In this document: positions 1 to 5,350 of the stretch, piece by piece
Position numbering within the stretch: position 1 is the stretch's first letter
Layout of the letters: the number at the start of each line of letters is the position of its first letter
Origin: Mycobacterium sp.
GTDB taxonomy: Bacteria > Actinomycetota > Actinomycetes > Mycobacteriales > Mycobacteriaceae
Direction of reading: 5' to 3'
DNA length: 10,165 bases
Assembly (NCBI GenBank): GCA_023264755.1
Contig: JAHFVB010000046.1
Location: 4,692-14,856 of the forward strand
Translations under genes and position numbers: made by a program
The notes under the pieces: generated by a model
What the model saw: only the letters and a program-made list of their open reading frames with translations
What the model was told of the DNA's origin: nothing
The model's database searches: none

Positions 1-34
1 CTCCACAGAACTTTTCGAGCACATTCGGGATTGA
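1..34 (+). CDS. cysK: 3' end of O-acetylserine sulfhydrylase (cysteine synthase), partial
   Basis: Only the last ten codons and the TGA stop (32-34) are in the window, reading [10 protein letters not shown]. The '(L)ST-x-LF' ending resembles the C-terminus of mycobacterial CysK1 as I remember it, and cysK immediately upstream of cysE is the usual mycobacterial order. The product would condense O-acetylserine with sulfide to make cysteine, using pyridoxal phosphate, and would form the cysteine synthase complex with the next gene's product. The stop lies four bases before the cysE ATG, so the two are probably one operon with coupled translation. The call rests mostly on context because so little sequence is visible. 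Confidence 0.6.
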   Translation, partial: STELFEHIRD

Positions 35-38
35 CGCA

Positions 39-623
39 ATGGCGTTGCTGTCCACCCTGCGGGAAGACCTGAAGAACGCGCGTCTTCACGACCCAGCCGC
101 GCGCGGCGACGTCGAGAACGCGCTGGTGTACTCCGGCCTGCACGCAATTTGGGGTTATCGGCTGGCCCACCGGATGTGGGCCAGGCCCGCGCTGCGCGGC
201 CCAGCGCGCATCCTCACGCAAGTCACCCGATTCCTCACCGGTATCGAAATCCATCCGGGTGCGACCATCGGTCGCCGATTCTTCATCGACCACGGCATGG
301 GGGTCGTCATCGGGGAAACCGCCGAGCTCGGTGACGACGTGATGGTCTATCACGGAGTGACCCTCGGCGGACGAAGCCTCAAGCAGGGCAAGCGCCATCC
401 CACCATCGGCAACCGGGTGACGATAGGCGCCGGGGCGAAGCTGCTAGGGCCACTGCGCGTCGGCGACGATTCCGCGATCGGCGCCAATGCCGTTGTCACC
501 AGGGACGTTCCGCCGGACTCGATCGCAACCGGCATTCCTGCGGTAGTGCGGCCCCGCACCGACACGCAGCGTGAGCAGGGAGTGGATCCGACCTGCTACG
601 TCGATCCCGCGATGTACATCTAG
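39..623 (+). CDS. cysE: Serine O-acetyltransferase CysE
   Basis: The enzyme transfers acetyl from acetyl-CoA to L-serine, giving O-acetylserine, the committed cytoplasmic step of cysteine synthesis and the substrate of CysK. The 194 residues hold a short helical N-terminal domain (about 1-65) followed by a left-handed beta-helix of hexapeptide repeats (about 69-170). Signature stretches are D84-H85-G in the first active-site loop, '[10 protein letters not shown]' at 91-100, and 'YHGVTLGG' at 104-111 with H105 as the second catalytic-region histidine. At 194 residues it is the short actinobacterial/Bacillus type, lacking the long N-terminal domain of the E. coli enzyme (273 residues). The ATG at 39 follows the cysK stop by four bases, and a weak CGGGA at 26-30 could serve as ribosome binding site. 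The C-terminal tail after residue 170 is where CysE normally docks into CysK, but no motif was assigned there. The gene converges on the lipoprotein gene with a 28-bp gap that shows no clear hairpin. Confidence 0.95.
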   Translation: MALLSTLREDLKNARLHDPAARGDVENALVYSGLHAIWGYRLAHRMWARPALRGPARILTQVTRFLTGIEIHPGATIGRRFFIDHGMGVVIGETAELGDDVMVYHGVTLGGRSLKQGKRHPTIGNRVTIGAGAKLLGPLRVGDDSAIGANAVVTRDVPPDSIATGIPAVVRPRTDTQREQGVDPTCYVDPAMYI

Positions 624-651
624 CGCCGTTGACCCGTTCGGTTGCCAGCAC

Positions 652-1407
652 TCAGCCGACGTCGGGGATCTTGTCCAGCATGAGCTTGACGACGGCGATC
701 GCGCGCTCTTGGGCCCGGGCGCGGGGCTTGGTGACGGCGACGTCGGCTTCGACGATCACGTTCGACTTGACGCCGATGGCCCGCTCGTTGGGGAACTCCG
801 GCGTGTGGTGATTGTCCGAGGCCATGATGGTTGCGGACAGCACGGAACCGGATACCTCGACGTCCTCGACTCGCGAGGACAGTTCGGTACCACTGGAGTC
901 GTGGGTGCGCTGGATCACCGTCTGGCCCTGGCAGTCGCGCCACTGTCGGGTGAAGGTCTCGAACAGCGCCTCGGCGTCGTCGGCCGACGCCAAACGCACG
1001 GCGCCGACGTTGGCGCTGGAGGCGGTCACCTCGGAGCCGTAGTTCCAGAAGTTGGCGGTGGCCGTGGCGCGGACCGGGCTGTGCTCGTAGTTCAGTCGCA
1101 TCAGCGCAGAGGTGGGCCCCAGGCATTCGATCGGACTGGCGTCGGCGTCGGTCCGGATGCCGTCCGGTAGCAGTTCGAGTCCACCTTCCCGAGGCGGGAA
1201 GCCGTTCAGGCTCAGTGGGTTGCCCACCGCATCGCTGAGCTCCTGCTCGGTCGGGAGCACCGCCGACAACGCGCCGGTTTGAGCCGCCCCTGCTCCGGTG
1301 TGCTTGGCTCGGAGCGCTGTTCCCTTGACGGTGGTGGCGCAGCCCGCGCACAACGCCGACGCGGTCAGCACTGCGACGGTTGCGGTCGCGGCTCGAGTCG
1401 GGAACAT
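652..1407 (-). CDS. lppR: LppR-like lipoprotein, PknH-type sensor domain
   Basis: This is a predicted secreted, membrane-anchored lipoprotein of 251 residues. It has a short basic N-terminus, a hydrophobic segment (about 7-22) and a lipobox 'LCAGC' with the lipidated cysteine at 23. The mature part has the look of the PknH-like extracellular/sensor domain shared by several mycobacterial Lpp/Lpq lipoproteins: 'PxECLGP' (C95), 'WRDCQGQ' (C159), which could form a disulfide, and a closing 'NVIVEADVAV...A' segment (216-242). Position next to lepA and length match M. tuberculosis lppR (Rv2403c) as I remember it. Its biochemical role is unknown. The family is thought to bind an extracellular ligand, but nothing here shows which. 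The start at 1407 is preceded by GGGAA (1410-1414) and by a GATACT box exactly seven bases upstream, so both a leadered and a leaderless start are possible. It lies 67 bp downstream of lepA on the same strand, behind a hairpin. Confidence 0.85.
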   Translation of the reverse strand: MFPTRAATATVAVLTASALCAGCATTVKGTALRAKHTGAGAAQTGALSAVLPTEQELSDAVGNPLSLNGFPPREGGLELLPDGIRTDADASPIECLGPTSALMRLNYEHSPVRATATANFWNYGSEVTASSANVGAVRLASADDAEALFETFTRQWRDCQGQTVIQRTHDSSGTELSSRVEDVEVSGSVLSATIMASDNHHTPEFPNERAIGVKSNVIVEADVAVTKPRARAQERAIAVVKLMLDKIPDVG

Positions 1408-1414
1408 GGTTCCC

Positions 1415-1420
1415 AGTATC
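1415..1420 (-). promoter_or_regulatory. Candidate -10 box for lppR
   Basis: GATACT on the minus strand keeps the two most conserved positions of the mycobacterial -10 (A2 and T6). It ends exactly seven bases before the ATG at 1407, so transcription could begin at or very near the start codon. No convincing -35 was found 16-18 bases upstream, which is common for mycobacterial SigA promoters. The same bases precede a GGGAA that could be a ribosome binding site on a longer read-through message from lepA. Confidence 0.35.
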
Positions 1421-1442
1421 GACCAGCTCGCGGACCGTCGGA

Positions 1443-1460
1443 GGCACGGATTTCCGTGCC
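1443..1460 (-). terminator. Hairpin downstream of lepA, candidate terminator
   Basis: A perfect inverted repeat, GGCACGGA / TCCGTGCC, with two bases between the arms (in practice a 7-bp stem with a 4-base loop), sits 14 bases past the lepA stop and 35 bases before lppR. On the transcribed minus strand no T-run follows, so it would be an I-shaped, U-poor terminator of the kind proposed for mycobacteria, or an mRNA 3'-end stabiliser. Confidence 0.5.
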
Positions 1461-1474
1461 CAGCCCGCGGGCCC

Positions 1475-3264
1475 CTACTTCTTCGGTTTGTCGCTGGCGG
1501 CGTCGGAGGACAATGCCGCGACGAAGGCTTCCTGCGGAACCTCGACCCGGCCGATGGTCTTCATCCGCTTCTTGCCCTCCTTCTGCTTCTCCAGCAGCTT
1601 GCGCTTGCGGGTGATGTCACCGCCGTAGCACTTGCTCAGCACGTCCTTGCGGATGGCCCGGATGTTCTCGCGCGCAATGATTCTCGCTCCGATGGCAGCC
1701 TGGATCGGCACCTCGAACTGCTGACGGGGAATGAGCTCCTTGAGCTTGGTGGTCATCTTGTTGCCGTAGGCGGCGGCGCCGTCCTTGTGCACGATGGCCG
1801 AGAACGCGTCCACCGCCTCACCCTGCAGCAGGATGTCGACCTTCACCAGGTCGGCCACCTGCTCGCCGGCCTCCTCGTAGTCGAGGCTGGCGTAGCCGCG
1901 CGTGCGCGACTTCAGGGAGTCGAAGAAGTCGAAGATGATCTCGCCCAACGGCATCGTGTATCGCAGCTCGACCCGCTCGGGCGACAGATAGTCCATGCCG
2001 CCGAGCTCGCCGCGTCGCGACTGGCAGAGTTCCATGATGGTGCCGATGAACTCGCTCGGCGCGATGACCGTCGTCTTCACCACCGGTTCGTACACTTCGC
2101 GAACCTTGCCCTCGACCCAGTCGGACGGGTTGGTCACGATGAGCTCGGTCCCGTCGTCCTTGACCGCTCCAGGCGCTCGCGGGTGATCTCCATGTGCAGC
2201 AGGCCGAGGAATCCGCAGCGGAAGCCGAAGCCCAACGCCACCGACGTTTCGGGCTCCCACGTCAGGGCCGCGTCGTTGAGTTGCAACCGCTCCAGTGCGT
2301 CGCGCAGGTTCGGGTAGTCCGACCCGTCGACCGGGTAGAGCCCCGAGTACACCATCGGCTTCGGCTCGCGGTAGCCCGTCAGCGCCTGCGTCGCCCCGTT
2401 GCGCGCCGAGGTCACCGTGTCGCCGACCTTCGATTGGCGCACGTCCTTCACGCCGGTGATCAGGTAGCCGACCTCGCCGACGCCAAGGCCTACGGTGGGC
2501 TTCGGTTCCGGCGAGACGATGCCGACCTCGAGCAACTCGTGGGTCGCGCCGGTGGACATCATCTTGATCTTCTCGCGCGGGGTGAGCTTGCCGTCCACGA
2601 CGCGGACGTAGGTGACCACGCCGCGGTAGATGTCGTAGACCGAGTCGAAGATCATCGCGCGCGCCGGCGCATCGGGGTCCCCGACCGGGGCGGGGATCAG
2701 CCGGACCACTTCGTCGAGCAGCTCGCGGACGCCCTGGCCGGTCTTGCCCGACACCCGCAGGACGTCGTCGGGTTCGCAACCGATGATGTGGGCGAGCTCG
2801 CCGGCGTAGCGGTCCGGGTCGGCTGCCGGCAGGTCGATCTTGTTGAGCACCGGGATGATGGTCAGGTCCCGGTCCAGCGCCAGGTAGAGGTTGGCCAGGG
2901 TCTGCGCCTCGATGCCCTGCGCGGCGTCGACCAGCAGCACCGCCCCTTCGCAGGCCTCCAAGGCGCGCGACACCTCGTAGGTGAAGTCGACGTGTCCTGG
3001 GGTGTCGATGAGGTGCAACACGTGCTCGACGTCGCCGACCTTCCACGGAAGTCGAACGTTCTGCGCCTTGATGGTGATGCCGCGCTCGCGCTCGATGTCC
3101 ATCCGGTCCAGGTACTGCGCCCGCATGTCGCGGTCGGCGACAACGCCGGTGATGCCCAGCATGCGGTCGGCCAATGTCGACTTGCCGTGGTCGATGTGGG
3201 CGATGATGCAAAAGTTCCGAATCAGTTCCGGCGCGGTGAACGTCTGGTCGGCGAAACTGCTGAT
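1475..3264 (-). pseudogene. lepA: lepA (elongation factor 4), frameshifted with internal deletion
   Basis: LepA/EF4 is a ribosome-binding translational GTPase related to EF-G that acts on back-translocation or initiation and is dispensable in many bacteria. Upstream of position 2165 the frame encodes an intact G domain: 'AHIDHGKS' P-loop, 'RGITI' switch I, 'DTPGH', 'NKID', then domain II and the start of domain III ('[20 protein letters not shown]'). There the reading passes into a wrong frame and stops at 2134. The rest of the protein resumes in another frame at 'VKDDGTE' (about 2164) and runs to 1475: end of domain III, domain V and the LepA-specific C-terminal domain ('RQQFEVP', '[22 protein letters not shown]'). 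The residues that normally join the two parts (in family members, roughly an EF-x-LDLIST-x-PNVVYRV stretch) are absent, which fits a deletion of about 52 bp. The first frame's TGA (2136-2134) overlaps a GTG of the second (2137-2135) as GTGA, so coupled translation of two fragments (376 and 220 residues) is conceivable. No ATG, GTG or TTG lies in frame ahead of the P-loop. ATC at 3264, six bases after AGGAG, is the least bad start. An assembly error must be excluded. Confidence 0.85.
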
Positions 3265-3275
3265 GGGAATCTCCT
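3262..3275 (-). promoter_or_regulatory. lepA ribosome binding site with non-canonical start region
   Basis: On the minus strand AGGAG (3275-3271) is followed by ATT-CCC-ATC. The ATC (3264-3262) is six bases from the AGGAG, ideal spacing, and begins the conserved I-S-S-F-A-D of LepA. The ATT (3270-3268) touches the AGGAG and is too close. An in-frame TAA at 3321-3319 closes the frame upstream, and the 18 codons between it and the ATT contain no ATG, GTG, TTG or CTG. Either translation starts at ATC/ATT, as AUU does in infC, or the start codon has been lost. Confidence 0.5.
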
Positions 3276-3323
3276 GGTCGGACGGGGCTCGGTGAGGTCG
3301 ACGTAGATGGCCCGAGCCTTACC

Positions 3324-3329
3324 AGCGTA
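3324..3329 (-). promoter_or_regulatory. Candidate lepA -10 box (TACGCT)
   Basis: TACGCT on the minus strand fits the mycobacterial TANNNT -10. It would place the transcript start near 3317 and give lepA a leader of about 50 bases containing the AGGAG. A TTGTGT about 19 bases upstream is a poor -35. It lies in the roughly 110-bp gap shared with the divergent MazF-like gene. Confidence 0.35.
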
Positions 3330-3361
3330 TCGACCAACCGCCGCCACGACACAATCGTGCT

Positions 3362-3367
3362 TATGCT
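3362..3367 (+). promoter_or_regulatory. Candidate -10 box (TATGCT) for a leaderless transcript
   Basis: TATGCT fits TANNNT and ends exactly seven bases before the ATG at 3375, so the predicted transcript would start on the A of the start codon. There is no Shine-Dalgarno sequence before this ATG, nor before the alternative GTG (3357) and ATG (3363), both of which lie within or ahead of the -10 box. This supports 3375 as the start. Confidence 0.55.
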
Positions 3368-3374
3368 CGAAACT

Positions 3375-3977
3375 ATGGCGTCGCAGTGGCAACGGATTCT
3401 CAAGGGGACCGAGAATCTGGTGTTCAACGAGGCACCACGGCTCATCCGTCACCTCCAGAACCCCGAGAACGTCCCCCGCACCCTCCAGCAGGGCCTCAAA
3501 CTTGGGCTGGACGTGGGGCTTTCGGTGCTGGCCGGCGCATCCGGCCCGCCGCAGGTGGCGATCTCCGCAGGTCGGCCGGTTACCAAGGACAGCGTTCCGA
3601 CGGCGCATCGGGCCCGGCGGCTGGCCTACTCACCCAATCTTGACGGCCGCGCCGATCCGGGCGAGATCGTGTGGACCTGGGTGGTGTACGAGGAGGACGT
3701 CACCCGGGGCAAGGACCGGCCGGTGTTGGTCGTGGGACGTGACCACAGCACGCTATTGGGGCTGATGTTGTCCAGCCAGGAGCGCCACGAGCAGGACCGA
3801 TCGTGGGTCGGCATCGGGACCGGCGACTGGGACTACGAGGGCCGCGCCAGCTGGGTCCGGCTCGATCGCGTGCTCGACGTCCCCGAGGAGGGCATTCGAC
3901 GCGAGGGCGCGGTGCTACCGAGGGAGACGTTCGAGCTCGTGGCGACGCGGCTGCGCACCGACTACTCCTGGAGCTAG
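3375..3977 (+). CDS. Rv2405-like protein with PemK/MazF-like domain
   Basis: A 200-residue protein. The first 90 or so residues form an amphipathic, partly helical region of unknown role ('[20 protein letters not shown]'). Then comes '[14 protein letters not shown]' (from about 95) and '[12 protein letters not shown]' (about 112-123), the beta-barrel opening typical of PemK/MazF endoribonucleases (G-E-I ... R-P-x-L-V-V). The C-terminal part ends with 'SWVRLDRVL' and a helix. It is about twice the length of a classic MazF (about 110 residues), and no antitoxin-like small gene is next to it. It may therefore be a domesticated MazF-fold protein rather than a toxin, and RNase activity is not shown by the sequence. 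By position and sequence it corresponds to M. tuberculosis Rv2405, a conserved protein of unknown function. The start at 3375 (M-A-S-Q-W) was chosen because a TATGCT box sits seven bases upstream. The gene is divergent from lepA and its 3' end faces the palindromic repeats. Confidence 0.8.
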   Translation: MASQWQRILKGTENLVFNEAPRLIRHLQNPENVPRTLQQGLKLGLDVGLSVLAGASGPPQVAISAGRPVTKDSVPTAHRARRLAYSPNLDGRADPGEIVWTWVVYEEDVTRGKDRPVLVVGRDHSTLLGLMLSSQERHEQDRSWVGIGTGDWDYEGRASWVRLDRVLDVPEEGIRREGAVLPRETFELVATRLRTDYSWS

Positions 3978-3995
3978 CTCGGCGGGTCGGTAGTC

Positions 3996-4055
3996 GCGAC
4001 CCTGATGCAGAACTCGACGGGCGTGCCCCGAGATCTGCACCACGGTCGCTCCCCC
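3996..4055. repeat. Palindromic repeat, copy 1
   Basis: One of two direct copies of a roughly 59-bp unit repeated at a 69-bp interval, 50 of 59 positions identical (3997-4055 against 4066-4124). The unit is itself an imperfect palindrome: GCGACC (3996-4001) pairs with GGTCGC (4044-4049), TGCAGA (4006-4011) with TCTGCA (4034-4039), and CTCG (4013-4016) with CGAG (4029-4032), around a short loop. A CCCCC run follows (4051-4055). It lies 18 bp past the stop of the MazF-like gene, between convergent genes, where it could act as a two-way terminator or be a REP/MITE-like element. I do not recognise the family. Confidence 0.8.
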
Positions 4056-4065
4056 GCTCGATCGA

Positions 4066-4124
4066 CGACCCTCGTGCAGAACTCGCCGGACTTTGACCGA
4101 CATCTGCACCACGGTCGCTCCCCC
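4066..4124. repeat. Palindromic repeat, copy 2
   Basis: Second copy of the unit, same orientation as copy 1. CGACC (4066-4070) pairs with GGTCG (4113-4117), GTGCAGA (4074-4080) with TCTGCAC (4103-4109), and TCG (4083-4085) with CGA (4098-4100). The loop-proximal sequence differs from copy 1 (most of the nine mismatches lie at 4086-4101), while the arms and the trailing CACCACGGTCGCTCCCCC are identical. It ends seven bases before the stop codon of the GNAT gene on the opposite strand, so the GNAT transcript would run straight into both hairpins. Confidence 0.8.
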
Positions 4125-4131
4125 AAGCGTG

Positions 4132-4740
4132 TCAGCGCGGCGGCCGCCACATTGGGATGAGGCTGGGCCCGCCGCCCGGCAACGTGATTTCGCCGGTGAC
4201 CTCGAAGCCGAAGCGCTGGTAGTAGGGCACGTTGTCGGGTTTGCTCGACTCCAGGTAGGCCGGGGCATGTTCGGCGTCGCAACGGTCCAGCCGAGACCGC
4301 ATCAACGCGTTGCCGAAGCCCTTGCCCCGCACAGCCGGATCACTACCGATGATCGCCAGGTACCAGTGCGGTTCCTCCGGGTGCGCCCGCTGCATCAACT
4401 CTTCGGCGACCAGGCCCTTGCGCAACGAGCCGCCGAACGCCCACAGCAGCCCGGGGATGGCCCGTAGTTGCTCACCGCGTGTCTGCCTCCAGCGGCCCGG
4501 CGGATCCCAGAGCGCTGCCGCGCCGACGTCGTCCCCGTCGAGCGCGACCTCGACACCGCCGCCGCAGAGGTGGTGGTGACGGGTCAGCGAAGCGAACAGC
4601 AGGTGCAGTTTGCGCCTGCGCAGCCCGGCGTCGGGCAGCATCCACTCCATCACCGGATCGTCGAAGAAGGCCCGGCCCAGCGTCTGAGACAGGGCCCCGA
4701 CGTCTGCTCGCCCAGCCGGTCGGGTCACGACGGCGTTCAC
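4132..4740 (-). CDS. GNAT-family N-acetyltransferase
   Basis: A predicted cytoplasmic acetyl-CoA-dependent acetyltransferase of 202 residues. 'WYLAIIGSDPAVRGKGFGNALM' spans motif A, with the acetyl-CoA pyrophosphate-binding R-G-K-G-F-G at about 138-143. 'AYLESSKPDNVPYYQRFGFEV' (about 161-181) is motif B with the late tyrosine pair that often includes the general acid. 'AALWDPPG' before it is a common strand in this GNAT subgroup. The substrate cannot be read from the sequence. The GTG at 4740 was chosen, with GGGAAG about ten bases upstream and the GNAT fold starting soon after. A longer version starting with TTG at 4794 would overlap the CBS stop as TTGA but adds 18 residues unlike the family and has no spaced ribosome binding site. 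The gene follows the CBS gene by 50 bp on the same strand and is probably cotranscribed with it. I do not recall it at this place in M. tuberculosis, so it may be a lineage-specific insertion. Confidence 0.85.
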   Translation of the reverse strand: MNAVVTRPAGRADVGALSQTLGRAFFDDPVMEWMLPDAGLRRRKLHLLFASLTRHHHLCGGGVEVALDGDDVGAAALWDPPGRWRQTRGEQLRAIPGLLWAFGGSLRKGLVAEELMQRAHPEEPHWYLAIIGSDPAVRGKGFGNALMRSRLDRCDAEHAPAYLESSKPDNVPYYQRFGFEVTGEITLPGGGPSLIPMWRPPR

Positions 4741-4790
4741 CGCTTGCAGTCTTCCCGAGCCGCCGCGATCATGCCATCCGAACCGAGCGT

Positions 4791-5219
4791 TCAACCCTGG
4801 GTGATGTAGGCCTCCAACGCCTCGCGTTCGGCCTGCAGCTGCTCCATGCGGGTCTTCACGACGTCTCCGATGCTCACGATGCCGGCCAGTTGGCCGTTGT
4901 CCAGGACGGGTACGTGGCGCACCCGATGGGTGGTCATGAGACCGCTGAGGCTGTCGACGGAATCGTCGGGTGAGCAGGTGATCACCTCGCTGGTCATGAT
5001 GTCCGCGACGGGGCGACCGAGCGCGGCCGCGCCGTGTTCGTGCAGCATCCGCACGACGTCACGCTCGGAAACGATGCCGACCAGCCCGCCGGGACCGACG
5101 ACCACCATCGCTCCGACGTTGCGGGTGACCAGCCCGCCGAGCAGATCGCTGACGGTGGTGTCCGGGGCGACGGTGAGCACGCCCGCACCCTTGTTCTTCA
5201 GTACGTCTGCGATCCTCAT
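4791..5219 (-). CDS. Two-CBS-domain protein (Rv2406c-like)
   Basis: A 142-residue cytoplasmic protein made almost wholly of a Bateman pair. CBS 1 is at about 7-62 ('GVLTVAPDTTVSDLLGGL' to 'GIVSERDVVRML') and CBS 2 at about 72-127 ('DIMTSEVITCSPDDSVDSL' to 'GIVSIGDVVKTRM'), with a short helical tail ending E-A-Y-I-T-Q-G. CBS pairs bind adenosine nucleotides such as AMP, ATP or SAM and usually regulate a partner. No enzymatic domain is attached, so this one must act as a stand-alone sensor or in trans. It closely resembles M. tuberculosis Rv2406c as I remember it and is also similar in plan to hypoxic response protein 1. The ATG at 5219 has a strong GGAGG six bases upstream (5226-5230). A perfect CRP-type operator begins four bases before that and overlaps the likely transcription start, so cAMP control is probable. 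The GNAT gene follows on the same strand. Confidence 0.9.
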   Translation of the reverse strand: MRIADVLKNKGAGVLTVAPDTTVSDLLGGLVTRNVGAMVVVGPGGLVGIVSERDVVRMLHEHGAAALGRPVADIMTSEVITCSPDDSVDSLSGLMTTHRVRHVPVLDNGQLAGIVSIGDVVKTRMEQLQAEREALEAYITQG

Positions 5220-5232
5220 CGGGCGCCTCCAT

Positions 5233-5248
5233 TGTGAGCCGGATCACA
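5233..5248. promoter_or_regulatory. CRP/cAMP-receptor-protein operator
   Basis: TGTGA-GCCGGA-TCACA is a perfect match to the CRP half-sites TGTGA-N6-TCACA, the motif also used by mycobacterial CRP (Rv3676 and Crp1/Crp2 homologues). Its centre is 21 bp upstream of the CBS start codon and 110 bp upstream of the aldo/keto reductase start. Relative to the predicted CBS promoter it covers roughly -4 to +12, a position that normally represses. If the real start lies further down, or for the divergent gene, it could activate instead. Confidence 0.8.
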
Positions 5249-5250
5249 TC

Positions 5251-5278
5251 AGGGTAGGACCAATCACGGCGCGGTGAA
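5251..5278 (-). promoter_or_regulatory. Candidate promoter of the CBS-GNAT unit
   Basis: On the minus strand TTCACC (5278-5273) and TACCCT (5256-5251) are separated by 16 bases and resemble a SigA-type -35 (four of six to TTGACA) and a TANNNT -10. The transcript start would fall near 5244, inside the CRP operator. Confidence 0.45.
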
Positions 5279-5350
5279 GGCAGTTGGAACAGATCGCCGT
5301 CGCCAACGGTTGCTTGTGCCGTGACGTCGGTCTCAGAGGAAGAACACGCA

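Noticed and set aside
624..651. Terminator between the convergent cysE and lppR
   Set aside because: No stable hairpin or T-run could be found in the 28 bp. Termination must occur inside the opposite gene or by Rho.
2130..2170. Programmed ribosomal frameshift in lepA
   Set aside because: No slippery heptamer is seen, and conserved residues are missing, so a frameshift alone would not restore the protein. LepA is not known to use one.
2194..3306. Long plus-strand reading frame opposite lepA
   Set aside because: Its composition (H, V, R, D, L-rich, no domain) is typical of antisense to a GC-rich gene, and it lies wholly over conserved LepA coding sequence.
1475..3445. A single 656-codon minus-strand reading frame
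   Set aside because: Only its last 229 residues are LepA. The first two thirds are an arginine/proline-rich shadow of the real LepA frame, so it is not a gene of its own.
3222..3608. 128-codon minus-strand reading frame opposite the MazF-like gene
   Set aside because: It overlaps well-supported coding sequence and both promoter candidates, with no recognisable domain. It is best explained as a shadow frame.
3915..4282. Minus-strand reading frames crossing the palindromic repeats, giving repeated G-G-A-T-V-V-Q peptides
   Set aside because: The peptide repetition only mirrors the DNA repeat. There is no ribosome binding site and they overlap the GNAT gene in another frame.
5279..5350. A promoter for the aldo/keto reductase gene
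   Set aside because: No TANNNT box with acceptable spacing to the ATG was seen, so none is annotated.
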